Shown here: in pieces, positions 44,209 to 55,584 of the stretch
Layout of the letters: the number at the start of each line of letters is the position of its first letter
Position numbering within the stretch: the first letter of the stretch is position 1
DNA from: Hymenobacter radiodurans
GTDB lineage: Bacteria > Bacteroidota > Bacteroidia > Cytophagales > Hymenobacteraceae
Length of the DNA: 64,000 nt
Direction of reading: 5' to 3'
NCBI RefSeq assembly: GCF_004355185.1
Contig: NZ_CP037922.1
Location: 3,628,001 to 3,692,000 of the forward strand
Position numbers and translations under genes: made by a program
Notes under the pieces: generated by a model
What the model was told of the DNA's origin: nothing
Seen by the model: only the letters and a program-made list of their open reading frames with translations
Databases searched by the model: none

Positions 44209-44267
44209 GTACCAAGCACAACCGCTACTCTGCAAGTTGCACAGTGCGGGGGGCTTTTTTGGAAGAT

Positions 44268-45606
44268 TTAGCCTTTATAGAACATCCAGCGCGACAGCTC
44301 TTTGTAGGTTACCTTCTTGCCATACAGCAGAATACCCACGCGGTAGATGCGGGCAGCTATCCAGATAGTAGCTACAAAGCCAACCACCAGCAGCGCCATG
44401 GAAAGCAGCAATTGCCCCGCTGTGACACCACCGAAGGGAATGCGAATGACCATAGCAATAGGCGACGTGAATGGAATCATTGACATCCAGTAAGCTATAG
44501 GCCCGTTCGGGTCCCGGATCATCACGCTTTGAGCCACAATGAATGTCAGAATGAGCGGCATGGTGATGGGCAGCATAAACTGCTGCGTGTCCGTCTCATT
44601 ATCAACGGCGGCGCCAATAGCCCCGAATAAAGCACCGTAGAGCAAATAGCCCCCAGGAAGTAAAACAAGAAGCTACCGATGATAAGGGGCAAATTCAGGT
44701 TAGAGAATCCTTCCATAGCTGACTTGTACACTATGGCCGTCTTGTCTTCGGTTTCTTTAGGCGTGGCTCCGGCCGACTGAGCTACGGTTTCTAGTTGCTG
44801 CGTACGCGAAGCAGCCACCGTATCAAGACCCGTAGCAGCCGAAACGCCGGTTATAACAATGCTCGACAGCGCCACCCACAGCAATAACTGGGTAAGACCT
44901 ACGGCAGCAATACCGATTACCTTGCCCATCATCAGTTGAAATGGCTTCACCGATGACATAATGACCTCTACAATACGGCTGGTTTTCTCCTCAATTACCC
45001 CACGCATAATTTGTACGCCGTAGAGGAAAATGAACAAGTAAATCAGGAAAGCCATGAAATAAGCCACCCCCGATGTCACCATCGAGTTGCTTGATTTCTC
45101 GCCTTCATCGCTCAAGTTCACCGTGTCTACATCCACGTCGGCCTTCAGGTTGTCGAGCACTTGCTGGTTGATACCCGACTTTTGCAGGCGGGCCGCCTCT
45201 ACCTGCCGATCCACCATCCGCTCGATGCTGGTTTGAAGCGAAAGACTCAGGTTTTCGCGGCCAAATAGTTTGATACCGGTTGGGTTGGCCAAATCGAAAG
45301 GCGGAACATAGAGCAATGCTGAATTCTTGCTTTTCTTGAATTCCGCTTTGGCCGTCTCCAGATCAGCAGGTGCGTGTACGTAGCGAATGCTGCTCTTTTG
45401 ATCTTCGGGCAGCTTACCACCAAAAAGCCCCCAGCGTCGGCCACGGTCACAATTTTCTTTTCATCCGATGACATTTGCATCAGAAATATTGGCACCACAA
45501 ACAGGGCAGACATAAGCAGCGGCCCCACAAAAGTCATAATGATGAAGCTCTTTTTGCGCACCCGCGTGATGTATTCACGCTGCACGATAAGCCAGATTTT
45601 ATCCAT
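44268..45606 (-). pseudogene. ABC-2 type permease (NatB-like), frame broken twice
   Basis: A multi-spanning permease of about 446 residues after repair. The N-terminal helix (SFIIMTFVGPLLMSALFVVP) is followed by a large extracytoplasmic domain (about 50-190) and five to six helices. The first break is at 45428-45432, where a sixth C restores ADAGGLFGGKLPEDQKSS; the second is at 44650-44654, where a sixth C restores FLGGYLLYGALFGAIGAAVD. Both sites carry GCCCCC after AAA or ATA. The downstream gene of the pair, it follows its ATPase at 45667, so a NatAB-type exporter is likely (sodium or drug efflux). Confidence 0.88.
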
Positions 45607-45666
45607 TGGTTTTACTAGTTGAATACTGATTAGGACACACTAAATGAGCACGTTACTACTGCTGCC

Positions 45667-46605
45667 TCAGACGTTCTCCTCCACCAATGACTCTGGCATC
45701 GTCTCACGCACGCGACGAATGAAGATTTCATTGATGCTCGGAATCTGCTCGCGGAAAGCATGGATTTCTACCTGCCCAATAAGGTAGCGCAGCAAGTCGT
45801 TGGGCGTCACGCCTTCGTGCAGCCGAATACGGTCGTAGAAGTAGCCGTTTTCGCGCTCCTTGTGCTCCAGCACCTCAAAGTCGGGGTGAATAACCATCAA
45901 GCGGCCTTTGCCCTCTACTTCGAAAGTATTCGTCTTGAACGTATCCTTAATCTTGCCCACAGGACCATCTAGTACCTTGCGTGAGCGGTTAATTAAGGCA
46001 ATAGAATCGCACATTTCCTCCACCGATTCCATGCGGTGAGTGGAGAAAATGATGGTAGCGCCCTTTTCGCGCAGCTCCAGAATCTCGTCCTTAATTAGGT
46101 TGGCATTGATTGGGTCGAAACCGGAAAACGGCTCGTCGAGGATAATCAGGCTAGGCTCGTGCAGCACTGTGGCAATAAACTGCACCTTCTGCTGCATGCC
46201 TTTTGATAAATCCTCCACGTTTTTGCCTACCCAAGTACGCAGGTCAAAGCGGTCAATCCAGGCTTTAATCCGCTGGGTAGCATCAGCTTTGCTCAGCCCT
46301 TTTAGCTGGGCCAGATATAGCAGCTGCTCCCCTATCTTCATCTTCTTATACAGCCCGCGCTCCTCTGGCAGATAGCCGATTTGGGCAATATGGCTGGGAT
46401 TTAGCCGCTCGCCCCGGAACCGGATTTCGCCCGAATCAGCGCCCGTAATCTGAGTGATGATGCGAATAAGAGAGGTCTTGCCCGCTCCGTTTGGGCCCAG
46501 CAAACCGAAGATGCTGCGCTCAGGAATATCGAGGCTGACGCCGTTCAGGGCTACGTGCGCATCGTAGGCTTTGTGCACGTCAATTGCTTGTAGAATGTTG
46601 CTCAC
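45667..46605 (-). CDS. ABC transporter ATPase (NatA-like)
   Basis: A 312-residue ATPase. Walker A is GLLGPNGAGKTSLIRI, the signature is DLSKGMQQKVQFIATVLHEP, and Walker B is LIILDEPFSGFDPINANLI. The C-terminal extension of about 90 residues (YLIGQVEIHAFREQIP near its end) is typical of the DrrA/NatA group. It is immediately upstream of the permease gene with 60 bases between them. Confidence 0.93.
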   Translation of the reverse strand: MSNILQAIDVHKAYDAHVALNGVSLDIPERSIFGLLGPNGAGKTSLIRIITQITGADSGEIRFRGERLNPSHIAQIGYLPEERGLYKKMKIGEQLLYLAQLKGLSKADATQRIKAWIDRFDLRTWVGKNVEDLSKGMQQKVQFIATVLHEPSLIILDEPFSGFDPINANLIKDEILELREKGATIIFSTHRMESVEEMCDSIALINRSRKVLDGPVGKIKDTFKTNTFEVEGKGRLMVIHPDFEVLEHKERENGYFYDRIRLHEGVTPNDLLRYLIGQVEIHAFREQIPSINEIFIRRVRETMPESLVEENV

Positions 46606-46688
46606 GGCTGGTAGTAAGGTTTTTCGACGTTAAATGTATTCATTTATAGATATACTACTGTTCTGTTGCTGAGCTGGGGGGCAAATTC

Positions 46689-47312
46689 TTACTCAGCCTG
46701 CAACTCATGCAGGTATCCTTCGAGTCGGTCGAGGTGCTGACCGTAGAGCTTGTGCAAGTACCATTTGGTGAACTTGATCATCAACCAATACAGAATGGCG
46801 CCCGCGAGAAACATGATCACCATCATCGATCCGATGCCCCAGACTAGCTTTCCACCATCGTATTTCAACGTAAGCCGAAATGCCTGATAAGAGGTAGTGG
46901 CTATAAGGGCAGCGATGGTAACCCAGAGCGAAAGGCGGAGATAGATGGCAAGCAGACCACGCAAACCCGTAATTAACGTCTGCAAATGCCCTCGTACGTC
47001 CTTATCAACATGATCCATCCGGCGCAGCAGTTTGAACTTGCGGTAATAGTAATAGAGAAAGGCCACCGACAGCAACTCGAAGGTCAGCAGATAGCCCTTG
47101 ATGAACTGGTTGTCGAAATAGTCGATACCAAATGGCAAGGCAATGATTACATACATGATAGACCCGACTTCCCACCAAGCGTTGCGGCGCAGCCGCGTCA
47201 CTTCGCTGTCTGATTTACGCGCTACTATGCGCGCCACGCTCTGCTCGCTGAGCGGCGCTGGCTCCGCGGTAGTCTGGCGGTTCCACATCTGACGGAGTTC
47301 ATTTAATTCCAT
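46689..47312 (-). CDS. Membrane protein partner of the ECF sigma factor
   Basis: A 207-residue protein with a short cytoplasmic N-terminal region (MELNELRQMWNRQTTAEPAP), then four membrane helices between about 45 and 185 and a charged C-terminus. It overlaps the sigma factor gene by ten bases. Position and coupling suggest a regulator or anti-sigma partner, but it lacks the zinc-binding anti-sigma motif, so the role is inferred from context. Confidence 0.65.
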   Translation of the reverse strand: MELNELRQMWNRQTTAEPAPLSEQSVARIVARKSDSEVTRLRRNAWWEVGSIMYVIIALPFGIDYFDNQFIKGYLLTFELLSVAFLYYYYRKFKLLRRMDHVDKDVRGHLQTLITGLRGLLAIYLRLSLWVTIAALIATTSYQAFRLTLKYDGGKLVWGIGSMMVIMFLAGAILYWLMIKFTKWYLHKLYGQHLDRLEGYLHELQAE

Positions 47313-47836
47313 TGCTCTGAGCGACTGAAAATCTTGCGTAGTTTTTCTTGGATGCGGTGCATTTTGACGCGCACGTTATTCTGCGTAATCCCGAGAATGT
47401 CGGCCATTTCCTCATAAGTGTGCTCTTCTAGGTATAGCAGCACAAAAGCCTTTTCCACTTCCGACAGCCGCTCAATAGCACTGTAAAGCGCGGCAGTTTC
47501 CGCTGAATCGGTGCCGAGGTCGGGTGCCTGGACTACTTCTAATATCTGCGGGTTGAGGCGGTCGGGAGCCGGTTTGCGGGTGCGCTGGCGCAAATCCGAC
47601 ACGGCCACGTTTAGCCCAATGCGATACATCCAAGTGCTGATTTTTGCCCCCCGCGGCTCGTAGCGCGGGTAGGCTCGCCATAGTTGCAGTACGATTTCCT
47701 GAAACAGATCCTGCTGGTCATCGGCGTCGGGGCAATACAGCCGACAGATTCGCCGGAGCATTGCCTGATGCGCATTGATGAGCGTCAGAAATTCAGCAGT
47801 ATTGGGATCGGGAGCCAAGAGCGAGGAAACAGCCAA
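47303..47836 (-). CDS. ECF-type RNA polymerase sigma factor
   Basis: A 177-residue sigma-70-like factor of the ECF group. Region 2 is DQQDLFQEIVLQLWRAYPRY and STWMYRIGLNVAVSDLRQ, and region 4 is YEEMADILGITQNNVRVKMH. It directs transcription of an unknown regulon, probably including itself and the overlapping membrane protein. Confidence 0.92.
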   Translation of the reverse strand: MAVSSLLAPDPNTAEFLTLINAHQAMLRRICRLYCPDADDQQDLFQEIVLQLWRAYPRYEPRGAKISTWMYRIGLNVAVSDLRQRTRKPAPDRLNPQILEVVQAPDLGTDSAETAALYSAIERLSEVEKAFVLLYLEEHTYEEMADILGITQNNVRVKMHRIQEKLRKIFSRSEQWN

Positions 47837-47968
47837 GATACACTACATATATCGCGGCTATTATCGACGAATTACAGCGCCCGCGAAAAATATTTCGCGG
47901 CTTCAAAACCATCCTCTTTTTTGTTGCTTTTATCAAAGCGCAGAGTGTTACCCTGGCTTTCCTCAACT

Positions 47969-48004
47969 AAAAAAGCCCACCAGAAAATATCTGGGGGCTT
48001 TTTT
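47969..48004 (-). terminator. Terminator after dnaJ
   Basis: AAAAAAGCCC(A)CCAGA pairs with TCTGGGGGCTTTTTT on the minus strand, 40 bases after the dnaJ stop codon. Confidence 0.75.
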
Positions 48005-48044
48005 ACAAATAACTTAACTCTGCAAAAGCGAGCTTACGCCGTGC

Positions 48045-49181
48045 TTATTGGAAGTACTCCTTCACTTTCTCGAAGAAGCCTTTCTCATTCTTGCCCGGAT
48101 TGGGCGTAAAGTTTTGCGAGTCGCGCAGCTTCTCCAGCAGCTCACGCTCCTGGCTGTTCACCACCTTGGGCGTCCACACGTTGATGTGAATCAACTGGTC
48201 GCCGCGACCGTAGCCGTTCAGGTCCTTAATACCTTTGCCACGCAAACGCAGGATCTTGCCGGGCTGAGTGCCAGGATCAACCTTGATTTTGACTTTGCCT
48301 TCAATGGTCGGAACCTCAATGCTCGCACCCAAAGCCGCATCCACGAACGAGATGTACTGGTCGAACATAATGTTGTTGCCATCACGCTTTAGCAATTCGT
48401 GCGGCTCCTCCTCAATCTGAATGAGTAAGTCGCCGGGCACACCGCCGCGCTCAGGGTAGTTGCCTTTGCCGTTCATGCTCAACTGCATACCCTCCGCTAC
48501 GCCAGCCGGAATGTTGATCGGAATGATTTCTTCCTGCAACTGCCGACCATCGCCGTGGCACACGTCACACTTACTGGTTACTACTTTACCTTCCCCATTA
48601 CAGGTAGGGCAAGTAGAGCTGCTTACCATTTGTCCCAGCATCGTGTTCACCACACGCTTCACCTGACCTTGACCGTGGCAAGTACCGCAGTCCTTTAGGT
48701 CGGTGCCGTTTTTGGCGCCCGTACCCGAGCAGGTGTTGCACGCTACGTAGCGTTTCACCTTGATTTTCTTTTCGATGCCGTTGGCAACTTCCTCCAGATC
48801 CAGCTTCAGCTTGATGCGCAGGTTGGAGCCTTTCTTCATGCGGCGTCCGCCACCAGAGCGGCCACCACCAAAGAAACCCTCGAAGCCGCCGCCACCAAAG
48901 ATGTCGCCGAACTGCGAGAAGATATCCTCCATGTTCGGGCCGCTACCGTTGCCGCCTACACCCTGATGGCCAAAGCGGTCGTAGCGAGCGCGCTTCTGCT
49001 CATCCGACAATACCTCGTAGGCTTCAGCAGCTTCCTTGAACTTGTCTTCGGCTGTCGGGTCGTCGGGGTTTTTGTCGGGGTGGAACTTGATAGCCACCTT
49101 GCGATAAGCCTTCTTGATCTCGTCTCCCGTCGCGGTTTTGGCTACATCCAACACCTCGTAATAATCACGCTTCTGCGCCAT
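48045..49181 (-). CDS. dnaJ: Chaperone protein DnaJ
   Basis: A 378-residue Hsp40 cochaperone. J domain with HPDKNPDDP near 33, Gly/Phe-rich stretch ([17 protein letters not shown]), and a zinc domain with four CxxCxGxG repeats ([32 protein letters not shown]), then the C-terminal substrate-binding domain. It follows grpE with 21 bases between them and is probably in one operon with it. Confidence 0.97.
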   Translation of the reverse strand: MAQKRDYYEVLDVAKTATGDEIKKAYRKVAIKFHPDKNPDDPTAEDKFKEAAEAYEVLSDEQKRARYDRFGHQGVGGNGSGPNMEDIFSQFGDIFGGGGFEGFFGGGRSGGGRRMKKGSNLRIKLKLDLEEVANGIEKKIKVKRYVACNTCSGTGAKNGTDLKDCGTCHGQGQVKRVVNTMLGQMVSSSTCPTCNGEGKVVTSKCDVCHGDGRQLQEEIIPINIPAGVAEGMQLSMNGKGNYPERGGVPGDLLIQIEEEPHELLKRDGNNIMFDQYISFVDAALGASIEVPTIEGKVKIKVDPGTQPGKILRLRGKGIKDLNGYGRGDQLIHINVWTPKVVNSQERELLEKLRDSQNFTPNPGKNEKGFFEKVKEYFQ

Positions 49182-49202
49182 AATCTTTAATCTGTGCGTC
49201 GT

Positions 49203-49772
49203 TTATTGGCCCAGCACCACTTTGGCGTGGCGGATTACTTTATCACCCAAATAATAGCCCTTCTCCACTTCATCTACCACCTTACCCTTCAACTCCTCAC
49301 TCGGAGCTGGAATCTGGGTAATAGCCTCGTGCAAGTCCGGGTCAAAGTCGCCGCCTTTAGTTTCCATAGCAGTCAAACCCTTCTGCTGAAGCGTTTTGAC
49401 CAGCTTGTTGTAGATAATATCTACGCTCTCCCGAACCACTTGCACGTCTTCCGACGATTGGGTGTGGGTGCGAGCGCGCTCAAAATCGTCAAGCACGGGC
49501 AGCAAAACGGCCATTAGCTCCTGATTAGCTGATTTGAACAGGTCAGAGCGCTCCTTGGCAGTGCGACGCTTGTAGTTATCAAACTCAGCGGCTAAGCGCA
49601 GGTATTTGTCTTTTAACTCCGCAAGTTCAGTCTCTGTTCTGTTTACTTCAGACTGGGGGGCTTTTTCAGTTTCAGCAGTTACTGTTGCCTCACCATCAGC
49701 CATTTCGCCAGCTACGTGGTCGGGGTCAACGGTCAAGTTGTCGTCCTGCAGTACGTGTTTATCGTCAGCCAT
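49203..49772 (-). CDS. grpE: Nucleotide exchange factor GrpE
   Basis: A 189-residue GrpE: an acidic N-terminus, a long coiled coil (ELAELKDKYLRLAAEFDNYK) and the conserved head with LLPVLDDFERA, DPDLHEAITQIPAPSEELKG and VVDEVEKGYYLGDKVIRHAK. It releases ADP from DnaK. ATG at 49772 gives MADDKHVL; an alternative at 49805 adds 11 residues. dnaK is not in the window. Confidence 0.95.
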   Translation of the reverse strand: MADDKHVLQDDNLTVDPDHVAGEMADGEATVTAETEKAPQSEVNRTETELAELKDKYLRLAAEFDNYKRRTAKERSDLFKSANQELMAVLLPVLDDFERARTHTQSSEDVQVVRESVDIIYNKLVKTLQQKGLTAMETKGGDFDPDLHEAITQIPAPSEELKGKVVDEVEKGYYLGDKVIRHAKVVLGQ

Positions 49773-49916
49773 TTTATCGAATATGCGTCGAAACGGGTTT
49801 TTCACTTCATTTTAGCCGATTGGCAAGAAGTGGGAACAATGAGTTTGCCAAAGGCACTAGGGCTGCCATAGTGGCATTTTTTTGTAACAGGCTCTATTGT
49901 TGAAAATATTGGAAGC

Positions 49917-50468
49917 ATGCAATTGAATTTTTCAACTAATGCGCCGCATACTGTTCCAAATGAAGTGTGGCAGCTTCAGAATTATTTATTAAATGAGGCA
50001 GAAACCCTTTTAGGTCCTAAAGGGAATACTATTATTTATCAACCTGAATTTAAGAAAGTAGGAGGACCCCAGCTTATAAATTCAAATACAAGAGACGGTG
50101 CTTGGGCAGCACTCAGTCCTTATGCAGCTCAGTATTGGCCTACTACTGCATATGAGTTAGCTCACGAAACAATTCACCTTCTTAATCCAGTTCATGGGTA
50201 CACTAATCATTTTGAAGAGGGCATTGCTGTATTGTTTGCTGAACGAATATCCCAACATACTGAAAGCCCACAACAGGACGACATATCTGCTTATAGAAAA
50301 GCTTTAGCACTTATTCACCATATACCTTACGACCCTTTCGAGGTAGCCAAACGTGTACGGAGCGAGTGTGGTGCGCTATCTAAAGTCACCCCTGAGATTC
50401 TTACTAAAGTCTTTAAATTAGACACTTCAGTAGCTGATGAGCTATGTAAAGTTTGTATACCTACTTAG
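49917..50468 (+). CDS. HExxH metalloprotease-like protein in AT-rich DNA
   Basis: A 183-residue soluble protein with [12 protein letters not shown] near residue 82 and [11 protein letters not shown] about 20 residues later, the HExxH...E(x)G pattern of gluzincin-type zinc peptidases. It has no signal peptide. It is much more AT-rich than grpE and obg on either side and its last eight bases overlap the end of obg on the other strand. Possibly a recent acquisition; the substrate is unknown. Confidence 0.7.
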   Translation: MQLNFSTNAPHTVPNEVWQLQNYLLNEAETLLGPKGNTIIYQPEFKKVGGPQLINSNTRDGAWAALSPYAAQYWPTTAYELAHETIHLLNPVHGYTNHFEEGIAVLFAERISQHTESPQQDDISAYRKALALIHHIPYDPFEVAKRVRSECGALSKVTPEILTKVFKLDTSVADELCKVCIPT

Positions 50469-51456
50469 CGTTCAGTTCCTGCCAAATCATATCCTTCAAC
50501 CGCTGGATATTCTTATTGGCTAGGCTGGAAATAAATACGCTGGGCAAATCTGTGGGTAGTGTAGCCCGAATCTCAGCTTCCAACTCATCGTCAATCAAAT
50601 CGGCTTTGGTGATGGCCAATACGCGGCGCTTTTCCAGCAGGTCTGGGTTAAACTGGGCCAACTCATTGAGCAGCACCTGATACTCGGCGGCAATGTCGTT
50701 GCTGTCCACCGAAATCATGAATAGCAACATGGAGTTGCGCTCGATGTGCTTCAGAAAGCGCGTACCTAAGCCTCGCCCTTCAGCAGCTCCTTCAATGATA
50801 CCCGGAATATCAGCCATCACGAAGGACTTGTAGTCGCGGTAAGCCACCACGCCCAGATTAGGCACCAAAGTCGTGAAAGCGTAATCCGCAATTTTGGGCT
50901 TTGCCGCCGATACAACGGAGAGCAACGTGCTTTTACCAGCATTCGGAAATCCGACCAAGCCTACGTCGGCCAGCAGCTTTAGCTCCAGTACCACCCATTC
51001 CTCAATACCGGGCTCACCGGGTTGAGCATAAGTAGGCGCTTGGTTAGTAGCCGATTTAAAATGGTCGTTGCCAAGCCCACCACGCCCGCCAGGCGTGAGG
51101 ATAATGCGCTGGCCATGCTCTGTGATTTCAACTTTCTTTTCGCCGGTTTCCGCATCGCGGGCAATCGTACCAAGTGGAACTTGCAGAATTACGTCTTCGC
51201 CCTGGGCACCGCTCCGAAGGCTTTCGGCGCCGCCTTGGCCGTGGCCGGCAATCACGTGCTTCTGGTATTGCAGGTGCAACAGGGTCCAGAGCTGAGAGTT
51301 GCCTTCCAAAATAATATGCCCCCCACGACCACCGTCGCCGCCATCGGGGCCGCCGTTCGGCAACCCTTTGGCCCGAAAGAAGTGAGAAGAGCCCGCTCCG
51401 CCCTTGCCCGAACGGCAGCAGACTTTAACGTAGTCGATGAAATTATTGGAAGCCAC
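50461..51456 (-). CDS. obg: GTPase Obg
   Basis: A 331-residue ribosome-associated GTPase. The N-terminal Gly-rich Obg domain ([21 protein letters not shown]) precedes the G domain with [21 protein letters not shown] and TKADLIDD. It takes part in 50S assembly and stress control. In the block with adk and hpt, all on the minus strand. Confidence 0.96.
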   Translation of the reverse strand: MASNNFIDYVKVCCRSGKGGAGSSHFFRAKGLPNGGPDGGDGGRGGHIILEGNSQLWTLLHLQYQKHVIAGHGQGGAESLRSGAQGEDVILQVPLGTIARDAETGEKKVEITEHGQRIILTPGGRGGLGNDHFKSATNQAPTYAQPGEPGIEEWVVLELKLLADVGLVGFPNAGKSTLLSVVSAAKPKIADYAFTTLVPNLGVVAYRDYKSFVMADIPGIIEGAAEGRGLGTRFLKHIERNSMLLFMISVDSNDIAAEYQVLLNELAQFNPDLLEKRRVLAITKADLIDDELEAEIRATLPTDLPSVFISSLANKNIQRLKDMIWQELNAK

Positions 51457-51507
51457 TGGTAGAAATGCTGAATGAGGAAATTGACAGATGATCTGCCTAA
51501 AAAACGT

Positions 51508-51590
51508 CTGTCATCCTGAGGAACGAAGGACCTTATCATATTGAACCGACTTGTTCAACAGATAAGGTCCTTCGTTCCTCAGGATGACAG
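51508..51590. repeat. Long perfect inverted repeat (family B)
   Basis: A 30-bp arm (51508-51537, CTGTCATCCTGAGGAACGAA and the next ten bases) is exactly inverted at 51561-51590 with a 23-base loop. It lies between adk and obg. Its arms differ from family A, but the general design (opening GTCAT, long perfect arms, short loop) is the same. Confidence 0.92.
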
Positions 51591-51614
51591 GTGAAAGCGG
51601 TTATGACCGCAAAG

Positions 51615-52300
<686 letters not shown>

Positions 52301-52349
52301 CTAAAGTGCCCCATACGGCAGGCCGCAAAAGTAGGCTGAACCCGCCAGA

Positions 52350-52889
52350 TTACAACGCCTTGTATAGATCAGGGTAATTTCGGCCTAAGCCATCATAATC
52401 AAGGCCATAGCCTACCACAAAATCATTTGGAATACTAAGAGCTGGGTAGCGAATATCCAGCTTGTGCTGCAGGCAATCGGGCTTGATTAGCAAACAGGCG
52501 ACCTCCAACGAAGCCGGGTTTTTGCCCCCCAGCGTGTCGAGCAAGGCCCGAATGGTGTGGCCGGTATCCACGATATCCTCCAGCACTACTATATGCCGGC
52601 CTTGCACTTCTTCACGGAGCCCTAGTAGCTCTTTTACTGCTCCCGTGCTGCTAGTGCCCTCATAGGAAGCCATCTTGACGAAAGAAATTTCGCAGTCGAT
52701 GGTCAGCTCTTTCAGCAAATCGGACGCAAACATGAACGAGCCGTTGAGCACGGCTACGAATAAAGGAGTCTTGGTGGCGTAATCCGCAGTAAGGCGGGCG
52801 GCCAACTCTCGCACGGCGTCTGCCAGTTGCTCTGCTGTGAGGTAGGGAACAAACTGCTTGTTATGCAGAGAGATAACGGATTGAGGCAT
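52350..52889 (-). CDS. hpt: Hypoxanthine phosphoribosyltransferase
   Basis: A 179-residue purine salvage enzyme. The PRPP-binding motif is VVLEDIVDTGHTIRAL, with FVAVLNGSFMFASDL and KMASYEGTSSTG before it. The ATG at 52889 starts MPQSVISLHNKQF; an upstream start would add a cysteine-containing lead that crosses the hppA terminator. In the hpt-adk-obg block. Confidence 0.93.
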   Translation of the reverse strand: MPQSVISLHNKQFVPYLTAEQLADAVRELAARLTADYATKTPLFVAVLNGSFMFASDLLKELTIDCEISFVKMASYEGTSSTGAVKELLGLREEVQGRHIVVLEDIVDTGHTIRALLDTLGGKNPASLEVACLLIKPDCLQHKLDIRYPALSIPNDFVVGYGLDYDGLGRNYPDLYKAL

Positions 52890-52936
52890 ACCGGACAAGG
52901 TTGAAAACCGGAAGAAGGGATGGCCAAAGGTAGGAC

Positions 52937-52974
52937 AAAAAAAAGCAGCCTCTTCCGTATGAAGAGGCTGCTTT
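52937..52974 (-). terminator. Terminator of hppA
   Basis: AAAGCAGCCTCTTC pairs exactly with its complement around a five-base loop; on the minus strand it is followed by a run of T. Confidence 0.88.
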
Positions 52975-53076
52975 CCAGACTTTGAGTAACTCAAGGCGAG
53001 TGCTACGAACCGTTAAGAGAGCGAATGTCAACTCATCTACTACTTGGTTTTCAATAAGCTACCTACTGAGCTTAAT

Positions 53077-55331
53077 CTATTTCTGAGTGCGCTGTGGAAG
53101 TACGTAAGTCGTTTTGGTAGCAGCAACGGGCGCGTCGGCATATGCAGCTTTGGGCTCCATCACCCGCTCCAACGACTTCACTCCTACCGGCGCCACACCT
53201 TCGGGCACCGTATCATCGGTAACGGCAATGTGGGGGGCAATTACCAGCGACACGATGCTCATTAGCTTAATCAGAATGTTCATGGAAGGGCCCGAGGTGT
53301 CCTTGAAAGGGTCGCCTACGGTATCGCCGGTTACGGAAGCCTTGTGGGCATCGGAGCCTTTAAATTCCATTTTGCCATTTACCATTACGCCTTTCTCAAA
53401 CGACTTCTTGGCGTTGTCCCAGGCACCACCGGCGTTGCTCTGAAACATAGCCATCAGCACCCCCGATACTGTTACGCCGGCCAATAAGCCCCCAGCACCT
53501 GTGGGCCGAAGGCAAAGCCAACAATGATGGGGACGATAAGCGCAATAGCGCCTGGCAGCATCATCTCACGAATAGCAGCTTGAGTAGAAATGGCCACGCA
53601 CTTCTCGTACTCGGGCCGACCAGTACCTTCCATAATGCCCGGAATCTCGCGGAACTGACGACGCACTTCCTGCACCATGGCCATGGCTGCCCGACCTACC
53701 GCCGAAATTGCCAGCGCTGAGAAGATAAATGGAATCATCGCGCCAACGAATAGGCCAGCCAGCACGCGGGCATTACTAATGTCGATACTTGTGATGTTTG
53801 CCGTGCCCATGAAGGCAGCAAACAACGCCAGCGACGTAAGCGCCGCCGAAGCAATGGCAAAGCCTTTACCCGTAGCTGCCGTAGTGTTGCCCACCGCATC
53901 CAGAATGTCGGTACGCTCCCGCACTTCCTTAGGCAGCTCACTCATTTCGGCAATACCACCTGCGTTATCCGCAATAGGTCCAAAGGCGTCAATAGCCAAC
54001 TGCATGGCCGTAGTTGCCATCATGCCCGCTGCTGCTATAGCTACGCCATATAGACCGGCAAACTCGAAGCTGAGGACAATACCGGCCGCCAATACTAGAA
54101 TAGGTAGCACTGTTGACTCCATGCCTACTGCCAAGCCACCAATTACCGTAGTAGCGTGGCCAGTGCTGCTTTGCTGCACAATGCTCATCACGGGCCGCTT
54201 ACCCATAGCGGTATAGTATTCCGTGATGATACTCATCAGCGTACCTACCACCAAGCCTACTAGGATAGCATAGAACACGTCCATAGCGCTAAAAGGAATT
54301 GACCCTGGACGGTTGATAACCAACTCGCCAGCCGGCAGCATCCAACGCACCAGAAAGTACGACGAAACCGCCGTAAGCACCACTGAAACATAGTTGCCGA
54401 AGTTTAGCGCACCCTGCACGTTGCCGCCTTCTTTCACTCGTACCGTCAGTATACCCAACAGCGACGAGATGATGCCAATACCGGCAATCACCATTGGTAG
54501 CAGGATGGGCGACAGGCCATTGAACTGGTCATTGGTAGCGGCGACCTCGCGGCCCAGCACCATGGTAGCCAAAATGGTAGCCACATAAGAACCAAATAAG
54601 TCGGCGCCCATACCAGCTACATCGCCCACGTTATCGCCTACGTTATCGGCAATGGTAGCGGGGTTGCGGGGGTCATCTTCCGGAATGCCGGCCTCAACTT
54701 TGCCCACCAAATCGGCTCCTACGTCGGCAGCTTTGGTATAAATACCACCACCTACACGAGCAAACAGCGCGATGCTCTCTGCTCCCAATGAAAAGCCGGT
54801 GAGTACTTCCAGCGCCGTTTCCATCTCGATACCGTTGGCACCGGCACCTTTGCTCAGCACGAACATATTGTAGAAAACAATAAACAGTGAGCCCAGCCCC
54901 AACACGGCCAAGCCAGCTACACCCATGCCCATTACCGAACCTCCCGAAAAAGACACGTTCAACGCTTTGGCTAGACTAGTGCGAGCTGCCTGCGCCGTAC
55001 GAACGTTGGCTTTGGTGGCAATCTTCATCCCAATAAAGCCCGCCAGCGCCGAAAATACAGCGCCAATCAGGAAGGCAATCACAATAACAGGGCTCGACTT
55101 TTCGCCTGTGGTGCCCAAGTAGCCCAGAAAGGCGCAGGCAATGAGCGCGAACAAAGCCAGCACTTTGTATTCAGCTTTCAGAAACGCAATAGCGCCATCG
55201 GCGATATAGCCAGCAATCGTGCGCATGCGTTCGTCGCCGGCATCCTGCCGGGCCACCCAGCCCGAGCGCAACCACGTGTATAACAGGGCCAACACGCCTA
55301 GCGCGGGAGCTACGTAAAGAATTTCCATCAT
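53077..55331 (-). pseudogene. hppA: Membrane-bound pyrophosphatase, frame broken at a C5 tract
   Basis: A large multi-spanning ion pump driven by pyrophosphate hydrolysis, about 751 residues when repaired. Motifs DVGADLVGKVE, DDPRNPATIADNVGDNVGD, GNTTAATGKG (alanine at the position associated with potassium-dependent members) and DNAKKSFE in the C-terminal frame. The frames meet at 53489-53493: a sixth C restores [20 protein letters not shown]. As written the protein ends early and lacks the last two helices and the DNAKK motif. Preceded by a 250-base space with a terminator of the next gene. Confidence 0.93.
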
Positions 55332-55525
55332 AGAAGCGGAGGTGAGAAGTAAGCGTTTAGGTTTAAGATTGAGGAACGAACGAAGGTTTTGGGTTGGTAA
55401 AATAGAGTTTATTACCTAATCCTCAAGTTCTCAGCCCGCAAAAGTGAGCCGCAACACTTCCTTATATTTTACAATCAACTCTCCGTTGTTACCTGTTTTA
55501 TTGACTCACACAAACGCCACCACGT

Positions 55526-55560
55526 AAAAAAGCCCCCCAAACTAGTCTGGGGGGCTTTTT
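55526..55560. terminator. Terminator with perfect C6/G6 arms
   Basis: A6-GCCCCCC ... GGGGGGC-T5 around CAAACTAGTCTG-type sequence (inner AGTCTG/CAAACT partly paired). It follows the M42-like gene on the minus strand. Confidence 0.9.
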
Positions 55561-55584
55561 GATTACCAGTGATTAGCTTAAGTG

